This document shows, in pieces, positions 1-12,500 of a stretch of 64,000 nt of DNA; position 1 is the first letter of the stretch, and the number at the start of each line of letters is the position of its first letter. Source of the DNA: Alternaria dauci (taxonomy: Eukaryota > Ascomycota > Dothideomycetes > Pleosporales > Pleosporaceae); contig NC_091280.1 of the NCBI RefSeq assembly GCF_042100115.1, positions 2,294,001-2,358,000 of the forward strand, given 5' to 3'. The notes beneath the pieces were generated by a model, which was not told the DNA's origin, made no database searches, and saw nothing but the letters and a program-made list of their open reading frames with translations. Made by a program: the position numbers and the translations under genes.

Positions 1-2233
1 CCTTCGTCTGACGGCGGCGGACCCGTCGCGGGGCAGTTTCGCGTGTCGCAATGCTCAACGGCTCCGAGTATTCGCAGAGAGCGTCTGCTGTGTGTAGAGC
101 GTACCTGATGTCGGGTCTCCTGGTGCAATCTGTGTTGTCGTGGGGTTAGTTGGCGCTTGTCAGAAGTCGAAGAGGAAATTCACGAAACTCATTTTCGCAG
201 CTGCGTTGGTGCCAAGCTACGCTAGCGGTAAGCGAGCAGGTGGGCAGTTGCGCCCCATCAGTCCGGCCAGCCCTCGTCTTTGCAACATCAGCACACATCT
301 TGTTCCAATGACACCCAAGAAAAACACAGCTGCAGTCTTGGGGCTGCATTTCTCTTTCGCCCAACCGGCATGGCATCCCAGAGTTCGCGATATTGATTAC
401 AGCATCAGAGTAGAGCATGAGATGCTCACTGGACCGCGTTGGCTAACTACCGGCGGGAAGCTATACATTGATCGCATAGTAACTCTTTGATCGCGAAATC
501 TTCAATGGATAAGCCCCGCGTCGAGTTGCGGTCGTGCAGCTTTCTGAGTAGGTCGCCAGGTATCGCAGTAGCCGCACGTCGCACGCCAAGGTTGTATCTT
601 CTTCGGTATCAACACTGCTGATCTCACCGTTTCTTCTCGTCTTACATGGCAATACGGCACCAAACGGTCTCGAAGAAGCCGATATCACTACAGTCAGCGG
701 CAGCTGCGTTATATCAGCGGCCTCTTGGCAATCATGCACACCATCCAGCGTTCATGTCTGTACCCGCTCTCATCCGCTGCACGAAACTCCGGATCTGATC
801 AAAGATACATCAAAGCTGATGGTCTGAACAGCACCCCTTGGTTTATCATACCAACATAAGTCCTTATGTGGAAGCTCGGAGTGACCTCGGGGGCGGAGCA
901 TACGCCGTCTGCAAGCATAACCTCTCGATAGCGCCCGTGAAAACGGCCACATGATCAAAACACCAACTTTCAAGGCCCGTTCCGTGTCCAGAAAGTACCA
1001 AGCTCAAGGCACGCCGACGGGTGCGTGTCCGGTGACCTATGAGTCGCTGGGAAGGACGTTTTTCGTGGGTGCCTGGAAAAACATCCTACACATCTTTACC
1101 ACGCGTGTCCAGGTGTGCATGGAAGCATTGCCGCCTGTATGGATCCGGGTGAATGTCACCAACGCCGCCCGCGCCGAGCGCTTCGGATGGTTCTCCGCAA
1201 ACCCAATGTTGTGTCGACAAGTCATGTTTGCATTGGAAGCTCTTTACTTGCGTTCAGTCTTCCAGAGAACTTTGAGTATATCATCAAGAAAGCGTTAGAT
1301 TGTAACAATGCACTGATACTGCGAAGAAGGACTAGGTCGTTTATGCTTAGCTCTTGTCACGTCAAGATATCATGAAATGTCAGACGCAACTCACGAATTG
1401 GCGCCCTGGTCGACCACATGGCATTCCTTCGCAAACCCTGCTTCTGGAATCCTTCGACCCGGTTGTCGACATTTACCAGAACCTGCGCAGTTGCGACTGG
1501 CTCGCTCGTGAGGGAATGTTGTCAGCTTTGCAGCAGAGTCGAGTGCTAGACCAGGATCAAAGCTCGCTAAGCTACCTACAAGGAACCAGCCGCTGGCGAA
1601 CGTTCAGCTGACGTATAAGATTGCGTTCCCGCTCCGGGTAAAGCCATCTCCACACTCGGGCGTTTCCAATCGGCACAATAACGACCCCAGGTTCCATGAC
1701 AGTCTAATCAATAGCAATCTAAGTAGATGCTGTATACCACTGTCCTAGTCTCTATCTCAGTCACCGGCCACTTCCTCGGTATATGTAGAACGCGGACATA
1801 TACGACCCATCTTCATTGAATACTTGCTCAAATCCCGCGTCAAGTACTTTGAGCAGGGCCATCACCTTGATGAAATGTAAGACTGCAGATTCCCTGCTTC
1901 TCATGATCATTATTCCCACATTACAGCTCTATTATACCCATCTCCAAGGACTGTCATGCGCGTCATCCGCTCTGCTATCGTTTTCCCGTTATACCACTTG
2001 TTGTGCCTCGGCGCTACTCGAAAGGTGTTACGATTGCACTACTATTAGCGGTAGGCGCTGGACGTTGGCGTTTACAGAAAACGAGAATCTGTTGTACTGA
2101 CATGACAAAGAATTGCCCGACTATGGGTCGGCAACGGCAACAGGAAACTAGGACTTGATGATATTGGAGCCAAGTGAGCGACATTGACGAACTTCAGTGG
2201 TCAACAACTGACCAAACGTGTGTTGTTTATTAG
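1..2233. other. gene-poor stretch at the left edge
   Basis: No reading frame here resembles a known protein, and the longest open frames are short and of mixed codon use. The right end may hold small 5' exons of the surface-protein gene that follows. A good intron candidate lies at about 2174-2233, with donor GTGAGC, branch-like CTGAC and acceptor TTATTAG. I could not join a convincing start codon or signal peptide to it. No RNA gene or repeat was seen. Confidence 0.5.
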
Positions 2234-3600
2234 TCTCCAGCTCTGGCACATTCACGAATACTGCGCCTTCATCTGTTGGCCCATCCCGCCCTCTCGACTT
2301 GATACCTTCGCCACGAACTCAGTCTACACGCAGCAGTCAGCCCTCCGCCTCCGAGCCAATACCCCCGACGGCAGCTCCACCCTTCATTGTTCCAACAACG
2401 CTCGTACCAACTTCAGTCATAGCACTCGACCCATCGAACACATCGCCAACAGATGTGACAACCATATCAGTCTCGCTTCAAGGAAATGCTGCAGATACGC
2501 TACCAATGACATCAACAGTCCAAGGCCTAAGACCAATTCCACCAGCCGTAACGGAGGTTGGAGACCCAAATGGCCATCACGAGATCCCTGAACCCAACTT
2601 CACTTCTACACGGGCGTGTAGAGGATGTTCGCCAGTATTTGAAATACCTGCAACAGGTTGGCTCGATACCCCAGTCTGGGAACAACACGGCTCTACTGTG
2701 CAGGAAGCCACTGCGCAAGTAACCACGGGGAGATATCCGCAGGTAACGATATCAGCTGGTGCGTCCGATATTGTTGTAGATCAAGATCCAAGTGGTAGTG
2801 GTTTCGTAGTAGAAGGTTCCTATACTCTGACACCTGGCGACAAGATTACCATCGGGGACACACCTGTTGCGATCGAGACTTCGGATGGCAAGACTAAGAT
2901 TGTCGTTGGCACTGCCATTGTCTCGGTGCTATCTTTCCAGTCTGCACCCACGGGCGCACCCATATCGCAACCGCCTATAATCCTTCCACCAATACTCACC
3001 ATCGGTACCAAAACTATCGCGCCAAATTCGCAAACACAATACGTGATTGCAGAGCAAACTCTTATGCCTGGAGGCGAACCACTTACGATATCTGGCACGA
3101 CACTTGCCCTCGCGCCTTTCGCGACAGCGCTCATTGTCAATGGAGAAACGTCCAGTATTACTCCAATCTTCGGCAACGTATATACCACAGTCGCAGCTGC
3201 CTTGACTTACAAAGACCATATATACACACCAAATCGCGCCGGCTACATTGTAATGGGTCCAGGTACAACTCTTGTTCCAGGCGGCGCCCCCGTCACGGTC
3301 AATGGCACAACGTTGAGCCTCGATCATAGCGGGACTGCTGTCATCGTACAAGGCGCTACGAAAACCCTTCAACCTGTCACTACAGTCGTCACACTAACGA
3401 GGGAACCAGATCCGTTGGGGACAGGTACCGGTGTAGGTGGAGGGAGCTACCACGGGCAGTCGACCGGCTACTTGTACCCCACAGGAGACCCGATCATCGC
3501 TGGTGCGGCGCGAGCTCATAGTACGATTGCGGGAAGCTGGCCGGCAGGTTTGCTATTGCTGATCTGGTGGGGTGTGGGGATTTTCGCTATACGATTATGA
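2234..3600 (+). CDS. Ser/Thr/Pro-rich fungal surface protein, 5' end unresolved
   Basis: This frame is open from the acceptor at 2233 (or 2240) to TGA at 3598-3600, about 455 residues. An in-frame TGA at 2209 shows that any earlier coding must come from an upstream exon. The first third is rich in Pro, Ser and Thr. The middle carries three degenerate copies of a beta-rich unit; the clearest copies contain GTTLALAPFATALIVNGE and GTTLSLDHSGTAVIVQGA. This pattern is common in fungal cell-surface and adhesin-like proteins. The C-terminus is a hydrophobic stretch (AGLLLLIWWGVGIFA) with almost nothing after it, as in a GPI-anchored or tail-anchored protein. No signal peptide is visible because the first exon is not resolved. 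Wall or membrane location is inferred; no enzymatic domain is seen. Confidence 0.6.
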
Positions 3601-4728
3601 ATGGGGCCGTGTGCTGCTTCGCGTTGAATTTATAGATGTTCGCGTAATAGACTTCTGTGTGCATTGGGTGGCGTTTGGCCTGCGAGTCTCGACCAGAAAT
3701 ACGAAATTGCGCTGTGTTGTCGGCCGGCCATCTGATGACGAATGTAGGCTCGTATTATGCTGATGTTTGCGATAATCCTATGCTTATGCAAAAGGCATTG
3801 AGCCGCTGACGCTGCATAGGGCGCATAGCACTGTAGTTGACTAATGCAAAGTCACCGTCTGTCGCATGTCGCAAGACTCGAGATCACGACAGTCAGATGA
3901 CAACTTGTGCCATCGCGAAGGATCTGTGAAGACGATCGTGAGCTTGCAAAAAATCACTCACCAGCTGTCACGTCACAACCCCCTATCCACACCGACCACA
4001 CCGTCGTCACGCGCGCGCGCCCTCATCAAACATGAAATTTTCGTCGCCAAACCTCCAAAGGCATTCTTCTAACAGTTAACGGACATGTCGCACAAGGGCA
4101 GACCGCGACTTTACGTACAAACATCCACTCCCAGTGCAACAGCAGAGTCTAGCCCAAAAGCACAGCAGCAAACTTGGCATCCGACGGGCAACTAGGCGGC
4201 GGGAAAGGCCCTGCGTGGATCAGGTACACAGCGGTGGCCAGCTGGTGCGACGAAAGCCTGGTCAGCCAATAACAGAGTTTTCCCCCGCCATGCCGTTAGC
4301 TGCTAGAAGACTGCCTTGAGCGGAACCACACCGAACCGAAAACTTCGTCACCGCGCCTTTTTGCATACACACACACGATGCGCCCTGACGAAATTAGCCG
4401 CCGACGGGAAACGCTGCCGGCGCGCCTTCGGAAAGGACGCACCATGGTAGGGCGTGGACACCTCGTGGTCATGATGATGGTGGCACGGACCCCTTTCACG
4501 CCCTGCTAACGCGTTGAATGACAAGAATTCTATGGGTTTGTCAGCCCCGTGGCCAATCAGCGCAGCGGACGCGACAGAATCTCACGATCGTTTCGTCGAC
4601 TTGTTGCAGGGCGTGCGCAACGGTGTGGTCTGTTGTAAAAAATTTGGCGAAGAGTTTTGGTTGTGAGGTGTGACCGGTGATGCTTGGCGGGTGTCATAGA
4701 GAAGATTCTGGGGGATGGGCTGGGGGAG
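3601..4728. other. intergenic region
   Basis: No convincing gene. Short open frames overlap on both strands without domain signal. The right part is the promoter side of the following small gene. Confidence 0.5.
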
Positions 4729-4734
4729 TATAAA
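4729..4734 (+). promoter_or_regulatory. TATA box of the three-repeat protein gene
   Basis: A perfect TATAAA lies about 195 bases before the ATG at 4928. It runs straight into AGGGG at 4734-4738, the core of a fungal stress-response element. The stress link is inferred from sequence only. Confidence 0.6.
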
Positions 4735-4887
4735 GGGGAGGGTGGGTACGTGAGGATGGTGGACATCAGCACAGTAAAGCATACTACAAGCAAAGCAACT
4801 ACTACTCCGACTACTACTACTACTATCAATCTTCAATCGAGCCTCAGACATCAACACCACCTCGATCAACACTCCAACACAAACAAC

Positions 4888-4920
4888 TACCACCACCACC
4901 ACCACCACCACCACCACTAC
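4888..4920 (+). repeat. (CAC)n microsatellite in the 5' leader
   Basis: An almost perfect run of CAC triplets lies just ahead of the ATG at 4928, inside the presumed 5' untranslated region. On the other strand it produces artificial poly-valine frames. Confidence 0.8.
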
Positions 4921-4927
4921 TATCAAA

Positions 4928-5425
4928 ATGCCAAACTTCCTCTCCTCCGTCGCGGCTCACGCAAAGGCCCACCACGAGAGCGTAAACGCAGCCTGCAACG
5001 CCTACTACGGCGGCGCCTCCTCCACCACCAGCAGCCCTCTCTCCTCTGCCCAAACCTCTCGCAACCCCTCGACCACCTCCAGCCAGCAACAACGCAACCC
5101 AACCAACGCGTCCAAAGCCTGGAAAGCCCTCAAGAAGCACCACCAAGAAATGAACTCTGCTTTCGCCGTCTACTACAGCCCCAGCTTCTCGCCATCCGCA
5201 TCCCGCTCCTCGTCTGCGGCGAGCAGCCCGAGGCAGAGCGGCGAGGCGTCGAGGAAGAGTGTTAGTGCTGCTGCTGCGCCAGCGACGTTTGAGGAGAAGG
5301 AGGCGGCGCAGGAGGGACCAAGGAACTACCAGAAGGCGTGGAAGGGACTCAAGAATAGGATTGTTGAGCACCACAGGAGTGTGAGCAATGCTTATGAGCA
5401 CACGTATGGTGCGCCTCACAACTAG
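4928..5425 (+). CDS. small protein with three internal HH-x2-V/M repeats, function unknown
   Basis: Single-exon gene of 165 residues; I do not recognise the family. The start is the first ATG after a TATA box and a CAC-rich leader, in good context (caaaATGcc). Three related segments can be aligned by eye. Near the N-terminus is [15 protein letters not shown], in the middle [21 protein letters not shown], and at the C-terminus [20 protein letters not shown] followed by YEHTYG. The shared core is HH-x2-[VM]-[NS]-x-A-[CFY]-x2-[YT]-Y, preceded in the last two copies by KAWK[AG]LK. The linkers are Ser/Ala-rich and probably disordered. There is no signal peptide, membrane span or cysteine pattern, so the protein is probably intracellular. 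Strong TATA, biased codons and a compact gene suggest high or inducible expression. Expression is inferred, not observed. Confidence 0.75.
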   Translation: MPNFLSSVAAHAKAHHESVNAACNAYYGGASSTTSSPLSSAQTSRNPSTTSSQQQRNPTNASKAWKALKKHHQEMNSAFAVYYSPSFSPSASRSSSAASSPRQSGEASRKSVSAAAAPATFEEKEAAQEGPRNYQKAWKGLKNRIVEHHRSVSNAYEHTYGAPHN

Positions 5426-6015
5426 GAGTGTATTTCCTGGAGTGATGAAGATTTGGGGAGAAAGAAGAAAGAAGAAAGAGAAGATCTGGGGATGGTAATA
5501 TGCGGAGAGGAAAATTAAAAGTGCTTTATTGGTTAGGATGCGCAGATACCCGGGGGAAAAACATAAAAGTGATTTTGGGGGTTGCGCATATACCACGGTG
5601 GGATTACGAGGCGTTTGGATGGGATTTGGGATGGGATTTGGGAGATATTAGGTAATGTGGGGGATAATAATATTATGATTGCATCTGAACACTTCTACTC
5701 CTGGTTGTGACGTGCTGATTCTTCGGGCTGAGACTCTGACAGGATGCTAGAAGAAGACTGAACACTGACCGCTCCATTGACTTTCCAGACTTAATCACCC
5801 AACATGTTCACTCGCATGCAGAATTCAGGGCAAAGTTGTGAAACAACGCGTAATATTAAGTACTACAACCAAAGACAGAGATCCACTAGACAAAGTAGCA
5901 TAATGAATGACTTGAAAGTTAACCCGCCAGCCTCATCATCTCTTGAATCATCCCTCCAAGTTCTCCCATCGATGAACAATGCGGCTCGTCGCAAATCTGC
6001 AGTCGCATCGGCTGC
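5426..6015. other. intergenic region between convergent small genes
   Basis: 3' flanks of the two neighbouring genes. A short direct repeat (GGGATTTGGGAT-like, two copies) lies near 5618-5642. No gene seen. Confidence 0.5.
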
Positions 6016-6535
6016 TTAACAGGTAGCGCGGTACCCAGCGCCAACAGTGTCGTCGCCAGGAGCCTGGTTCTTGCAAGCGTTGTAAAAGGCGTCACCGGAA
6101 ATGCGTCCAGACCCCGCCGCCTCGGTACAGGCATTGTTGTACATCTGGGCGCTGGAAAACTGCTTGCACACATCCTGGGTGAGCTTGGCAGCGCGCGCGT
6201 TGTACTGCCAGCCGTTGTCGTTGACGCAGCAGTTGTGGGCCACGTGCCTGGGTCGTACGGTCAGCTTCCGAATTCGGTTGGAAGAGGCAGTTGGGCGTTG
6301 GACTTACTTGTCAGCGGTGGATGGGATGAAGCCAGCGCCAGTGGCGATACCGCCAGCGACGTCGCCGGCGTGGTCTTTGGCACCTTGCTTGGCCTTCGCA
6401 CGGCCGCGGCCTCCCTTGGGAGCAGCATCGACGGCGACGCTGTTGGATGGGTTAGCGAGGTAGGAGACGGGATGTGGATGTTGCGTACCTCATGGCGGCG
6501 AGGACCACGGCAATGGTAGCAAAGTTGAAGTGCAT
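6016..6535 (-). CDS. small secreted cysteine-rich protein (effector-like)
   Basis: Three exons on the minus strand: 6535-6489, 6439-6308 and 6247-6016. The introns are 49 and 60 nt with GTACGC and GTAAGT donors. The joined frame is 411 nt, 136 residues. The N-terminus is a clear signal peptide (MHFNFATIAVVLAAM, then SVAVDAAP). A short Gly/Lys/Arg-rich segment with possible dibasic processing follows, then a compact C-terminal domain with six cysteines: an adjacent pair in NCCVNDNGWQ, then single cysteines in VCKQ, NNACTE, NACKNQ and at the last position. Size, secretion signal and even cysteine count are typical of apoplastic effectors or small antimicrobial-type proteins of fungi. I recognise no named family. 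A TATA element lies about 125 bases upstream. The effector role is inferred. Confidence 0.8.
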
Positions 6536-6656
6536 TTTGAAGATGGTTGGGAGGATCGAGAGATCTGAAGGAGTGTGGGTTTAGTAATGAGAGTGTGGTA
6601 ATGAGTGACTGAAGCTGGTTGCTGTGATGGATCGAGAAGGAGCGGACAGTGAGGTC

Positions 6657-6664
6657 TTATATAG
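6657..6664 (-). promoter_or_regulatory. TATA box of the cysteine-rich secreted protein gene
   Basis: Read on the minus strand, the sequence is CTATATAA, about 125 bases upstream of the ATG at 6535. The position suits a core promoter. Confidence 0.5.
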
Positions 6665-9518
6665 ACATTCCATCAACGTAGCCATCTCGATCGAGGGACA
6701 GTTGTCGTGTAGAGGATCGATTCTGAAGTACCGTGGTGTCTGGTCATTTCCGGAGCATCGCCTCCAGTTTCCTTGATCGTACTCATACCCTTGGCGTGCG
6801 AAACAGTTAACACCGCTACTATGAGGAGCGCGGAGAGACCAAGTGGAGTTGCGCCGTGGTGCCTTCTGATCGCTGCCACGGGTCCTGCTGAGTAGAGCGA
6901 GTCCTAGATGCCTAGTTCTCCTTCGCGCTTCAGTCTCGTTCAAGTCGGTTGACTGTTTGGCTAGCAATGAGGTGTTGTACGCCCAGCCTACAGCTATGCT
7001 AATGCTCGATGAACTGCTAGAACTGATCGATGCGTGCTGCTTGAGACAAGCCAGGACTACGAATTCATGACACTTGACGGCCACACCTCGTATTGTGGTC
7101 TGAAGGATGAACGTCTCGACTTCCTGAATGAGTTAACTATGAGTACCAGAGTTGCATTGCTAGGCTTGTTCAGCTCGCTTACCACCATAAGCACTATGCG
7201 GTCTCACTAGAAAACTGAGCACCAGAACCCACTTGGTGCAACAGCCTCCTGCATGCCTGTAGAAGGAAAGATAGGAGAGATGAACAATGTAGGAAGAGTT
7301 TGCGGTTGGACAATTAGGCACACGTGTCATCGAGATATCTGGTTGTAACTTGAGCGTATGCGAGCATACTATCACTATACTAAGGATCAAATCGTGGATA
7401 TGAAGGCTTGGTTCATTGGATCTAGCCTTGGTGTAGATCATTCTCCTGGGCCTCTTCACATCTGTGGAGGAGTCTTTGGGCGTATCATCCGACCGTGATA
7501 TTCTCCGCATAATATTCTGATTGGCCCCATTTGCCAAGAAAAAACTGGGGGCTGTCGGTGCGGATGATTCGATGTTTCGAAGGTGTGTGCACCAATAACA
7601 GAGGTGATCGACATCTCTCGAGCGAAGAGATCATCATCTTTATATCAACAGGTGGAGCCGGAATCGATGATATTGTACGAAGGTTCTGGAGCATGGCTTC
7701 AACATCCAACAATCATATAAGGGCAATACAGAGACGCTTTGCCAGTCTCAGTGATGCCGTGATGTCGCGATGCCGCGTTGCCGCGATGCCGATGCCAGCG
7801 CAACCTAAAGACAGAATACGCAATTGTTGAGGCTCTCCGTGTCGCGCTGCGGTTCGGGAGCACGGTACCTGCCTAGTCGCACTACAGATGCTTGACATAA
7901 ATTAGGTTTTGCTCGGCAAAGCGTAGTACATAGGAGGTCGGCCCGATGAACTACTCCCTACGTCTCATTAGCACTAGGCTTTGCATTCGTGTACGGTTTG
8001 CATCATGGCTACAGATGCCTTGGACCAGTGGGCGATACCTCGGGATGTTCGTACCCCAAACTTTACACGCGCGTACCGGATCACATTACGGATTTGGAAC
8101 GAAGACCCTAGCTAGATAGTGCCGCCGGTCAGTTGTCAGCCAACGTCAACTGGGTCGATACGAGTGTTTGAATGGCGACTCGGAAAAGTTGCATATGGAA
8201 TCAAGACCGTATCATTTGCAGAAAATATGGTCTTTATATGCGCTCTGCGTTGCGTGTCAAACACGGTTTTGTTTGACCCTCTATTAAACAGTCAGTAAGA
8301 AATGATTCAGTCTACTTACCAAGAAGCATCTGTGGGGTAGCATGATTGCCGCCGGCGTGCGGTTACTGCGAAAATCACCTGGAGGAAACTCCCACAAAGT
8401 CAATCGCAACCACGATGATCGAGGGAACGGTCATTGTATTACTCAGTCGGTGAATTGACTGCCCAATCTTCGGCGACCATTGTACCACATGTAGGGAAGA
8501 CGAGCAGTTCATCACTACCGCGTGAGGCTAGCTCACCGTTAGTGGCAGGGGCTGCAGATGCCCTCGGTAATTACCCGTTCCCCGGATGTACCAAACTCGA
8601 ACGGCCTGACATAAGCGGAGTGTCTGGGTGCGACGACTGCTGGTATTTCTTACGCGGAACTCCCGGAAGCCGTGGGCATCACGAGGGTAGTGCTTATGCG
8701 CACGGTTTTTGCTCAAGGATCCCTCGATCGCAGAAAGGCGCATACCGCTTTGTGGCGTGAAGATTCCTCAGTATGGCCGAATGTAGCGTTTCACCCAACG
8801 TAGTTGTAATGCCCGATCTGGAGGCGATGCCTAATGTGGGAGTAGCCAGGTAGCGTAGTCGGGTTTAACAATCTTTTGAATTACCAGGGCCGCCAAGTTA
8901 TTGTACATAGAGGTAGCCAGCACTCTGTTGGAGTATATTCGCAATGCTTCGTCGCCGTACGTTGTGTTGTCAAAGATTTCGACCTCGAAAGAGTCAATAC
9001 GTCATATACACGTGACTGCGCTAGCCTTTTTCAGCCTGACATGAGCCCAGGCAACTTCGATCGTCTCATTAACATCTTTGTCTTCCTTGCATCTGTTCTC
9101 ACTCTCACAGCGTCCTTTTCGAACTGGAATTGTTCGTGGGTCAGTCGACAGCGACCGATCCCGTCAATGATGGTATTGCGAAAAGAAAGTGGGGGTGCTG
9201 TGGCTGAGATGCGCAGCCACTTTAGGCCTGGTGCGCAGCAATTGCGCTGTTGTTCAGCCTGATCGTTAATATCGCAGCCTGCTTTTACTCTTCAACTCTC
9301 TTTCTCCTCTCGCACGCAAAGGTTGACAGAGATTCTCATTTCAGACTGTGCTACAGCTTCTCATCTCGCGTATTGCTGCCATCCTAGGACCAATCAAGCC
9401 CTACTGCAACCTCCAATCACACTTTCGACTGTTCCTGTGTGTATCTCCTGATCTCTCGCTGGTCTAGCGATACGCACTCGTTGTATGGACAGATAACTCT
9501 GGCCCAAGGGCGAGCGTC
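6665..9518. other. gene-poor stretch before the NACHT-ankyrin gene
   Basis: Nearly 2.9 kb with only short, overlapping open frames on both strands and no domain signal. The last few hundred bases are CT-rich and probably form the promoter and leader of the following gene. No transposase or reverse-transcriptase fragments were recognised. Confidence 0.5.
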
Positions 9519-12500
9519 ATGTCTAAAGCCCTGGCCAAGGCTTCGGCGCTTAAGCCTGAGATCCGCCTCGCTCAGGCCGTCTCTGAATTCGAAGCCGGCC
9601 TCACCAAGGAGCAGAAGTCTGAGTTCCGCACGCTGAAATCGCAGTCGCATTCGATGGCGCCTACTCCAAGCGATGTTATGTGGCTGACGGCAGAAGTTGA
9701 TCGTCGCATGTCGAAGAAATATGGTGGCCAATGTTTCGGCCCACGCTTTACAAACTTCCTCCAAGGAGTCCAGCAGTTCGCTGCGCTTGGCGATGTTGTG
9801 GTTGGGGGTTCACAGAACCTGGTCGCATGTGGTGTATGGACATTGGTGCGAATGTCGTTATTGGTCGGTATCTTTGTCGCTTCGAAGTTGCAATCAGGTA
9901 CTAACAGAGCGCAGTCGATTGTGAGCGTGTCAAACTACGTAGACAAGCTATCGTCGATATTCATGGACATCGGACGATCCACCCCGCGCCACCAAGCGAT
10001 AAGCGTGTTGTATCCTCAATCAACAAAGTTACAATCATATCTCTCCGAATACTTCATCGTAGTCGTCGCGCTCTGCCGTTATCTGTTCAAGTTCGGGCAG
10101 AAATCGACTCTCCAACAATTCACATCCTCCTTGAATGATGGAGACTTGAGAGCATTTCAGACTGATCTTGATAAGTGGGCATCGTCAATCACGAAGGAGA
10201 TGCAAGTGAATGAAGCCCAAGAGAATTCTGGCTTTAGGGCTTTATCCTGGTCAATGTTCAAGTCTACATCACACCAACAGAAGCTTGCGACGAAGAACAA
10301 AATGCTTGATTTCTGCTCTACATACGACCACGAGATAGTGTGGAAGCAAACGAGAAAGGCCGGAAACACCTCACTTTATACAACATTCGAAAAATACGCA
10401 AAATGGAGAGATGATTCGCATTCTTGCACATTGGTATTAATAGGCAAGCTGGGATCGGGCAAGTCCGTGCTCTTGGCAAATATTGTAGACGACCTCAATC
10501 TCACGACTGAGAAAGTACGACCCTTGGTAACGCACTTCTTCTGCAGACACGATATTTCAGAAAGTCTGCGAGCACGCGTCATCCTCGGTTCATTGGCGCG
10601 ACAATTGCTACGGACTGTCGATGATCTTGACATACTTTCAAAAAGCTGCGGAGATACTTGCACTACCGGCGACACCGACAAGATGATAGAACTCATCCTC
10701 AAAGGCTACCCTCCTAGTCGTAAAGCGTACTTTATCATAGATGGGCTAGACGAGTGCGATGATGAAGAGAGACTGGTGCTGGTGTAAGCACTCGGAAACA
10801 TTCAAGAAAAGCTCAACGTCCTGATTTGCGCTTCGTTTCGCGTGGAACCGAACAATAGTCTGCAGTCGATCGACCGTTATCTTTTATCCACTCGCGTCAT
10901 TCCGTTGCCGAAGAAGAATCCGGACATTGACGCCTTCATCGAAGCCGACTTGCGCCGTTGCCTGGACCAAGAGCTGCTGACTATCGGAGATGCTACTTTG
11001 ATCATCGACATACAGGACACGCTCGTAGCTGGTTCACAGGGAATGTTTCTTTGGGCAGCTCTTCAGATCCAGTCTTTGTGCAGCATGAAGAGTGATCACG
11101 CTATCCGGGAAGCCTTAGCGGATCTACCCAGAGATCTTTCACAGACATTTGCGCGCATTTTGCACAAGTCAGGAAGCTTGGATCCATCACTCCAAGCGAC
11201 AACCCTGCAGGTCGTAATAGCAGCTCTGCGCCCCCTCACGACAGAAGAGCTTAGAGAAGCTTTAAGTGTCGTTCCTGGCGATGCGAATTGGGATCCTTCG
11301 AAGATGCTGAACAAGATCCAATCAGCGCTAGCGTGCTGTGGGTGTCTTCTCATCGTTGACGAGGAAGAATTAACTGTGCGACTCGTGCATCATAGTGCCA
11401 AGCAGTACATTCTTCGCGGCCTTTCAATTAACGACGCGAGGAGGACATTGGCAGACATCGTTGTTACCTACCTAGGCTACAATGTTTTCGAGACTCAGTT
11501 GTCGAGTGCTCATGCCTGTCCAGTCACTGCAGGGACTGCGCCGTCTACGATCCTGCAAAACACCATAAGCTCGAGCACAACTCGTCGTCTTGCTATGAAG
11601 CTTCTTGGGTCTAGGAAAGAAGTTTCGTTCGATCTCAGCAAAGTCATTACAGAAATGCGTGCCTCTTCTAGCTCGAATTGGCAGCACGGGTATGATTTCT
11701 ACAAATATTCCAAGACTTACTGGCCGGAGCATATTCTAAACGTCTCCGGACGAGACAATAACATCTACCGACTATCGACCAAGTTGATCCGAAATCGAAC
11801 TTCTGAGCTGGATGTCCTGGACCGAAACCCAAGAATGTATTACCGTTTGGCTGCTATGAGCGGTAATGGGACGCTATTTGAATACATTTTGCAGTTTGGA
11901 CCGATCGGTGCTAACACTGTGGATAAAATAGACGGGAGGTTGCCACTAACATGGGCGGTACATTGTGAAGACAGAGATCTTGTCACATTAGTGCTCAACA
12001 TGACCATTGTCGATGTGAATGCTGTGGACGAGTCGGAGCTACACACAACTGCATTGACTCTAGCGGTGATGAGGGGAAACAAGGATGTTTTACAGCTGCT
12101 ACTCAGTGATCGCAGGGTCGACGTCAACCGTAAAGACGGTTCCGGAGAGACAGCATTGACAATAGCAGCAGTTTCTGGCATGAAAGATATCGTCGAGCTA
12201 CTACTTGGTACTGGCAAGGTCGAAGTCAATGGAAAAAATCGTTTTGGAGAGTCAGCGATCATGCTTGCGGCAAAAGAGGGACACGAAGAAATGGTTGAGC
12301 TACTCCTCAAGAGCGGAGGTGTTAACGTTAACGCGTTCCACAACAATAGGAAGACAGCATTGATGGTGGCGGCAATGTTTAAATACAAAGGCGTGGTTAA
12401 GCTGTTACACGACGTCGGCGAAGCTGACCCTAACTTGCAGGACCTGTCTGGTTATACAGCTTTAATGCGCGCAGCCGATCGGGGATCCGATGATACCGTT

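Noticed and set aside
4582..4926. Minus-strand frames with poly-valine runs
   Set aside because: They are the reverse reading of the CAC microsatellite and leader of the small repeat-protein gene.
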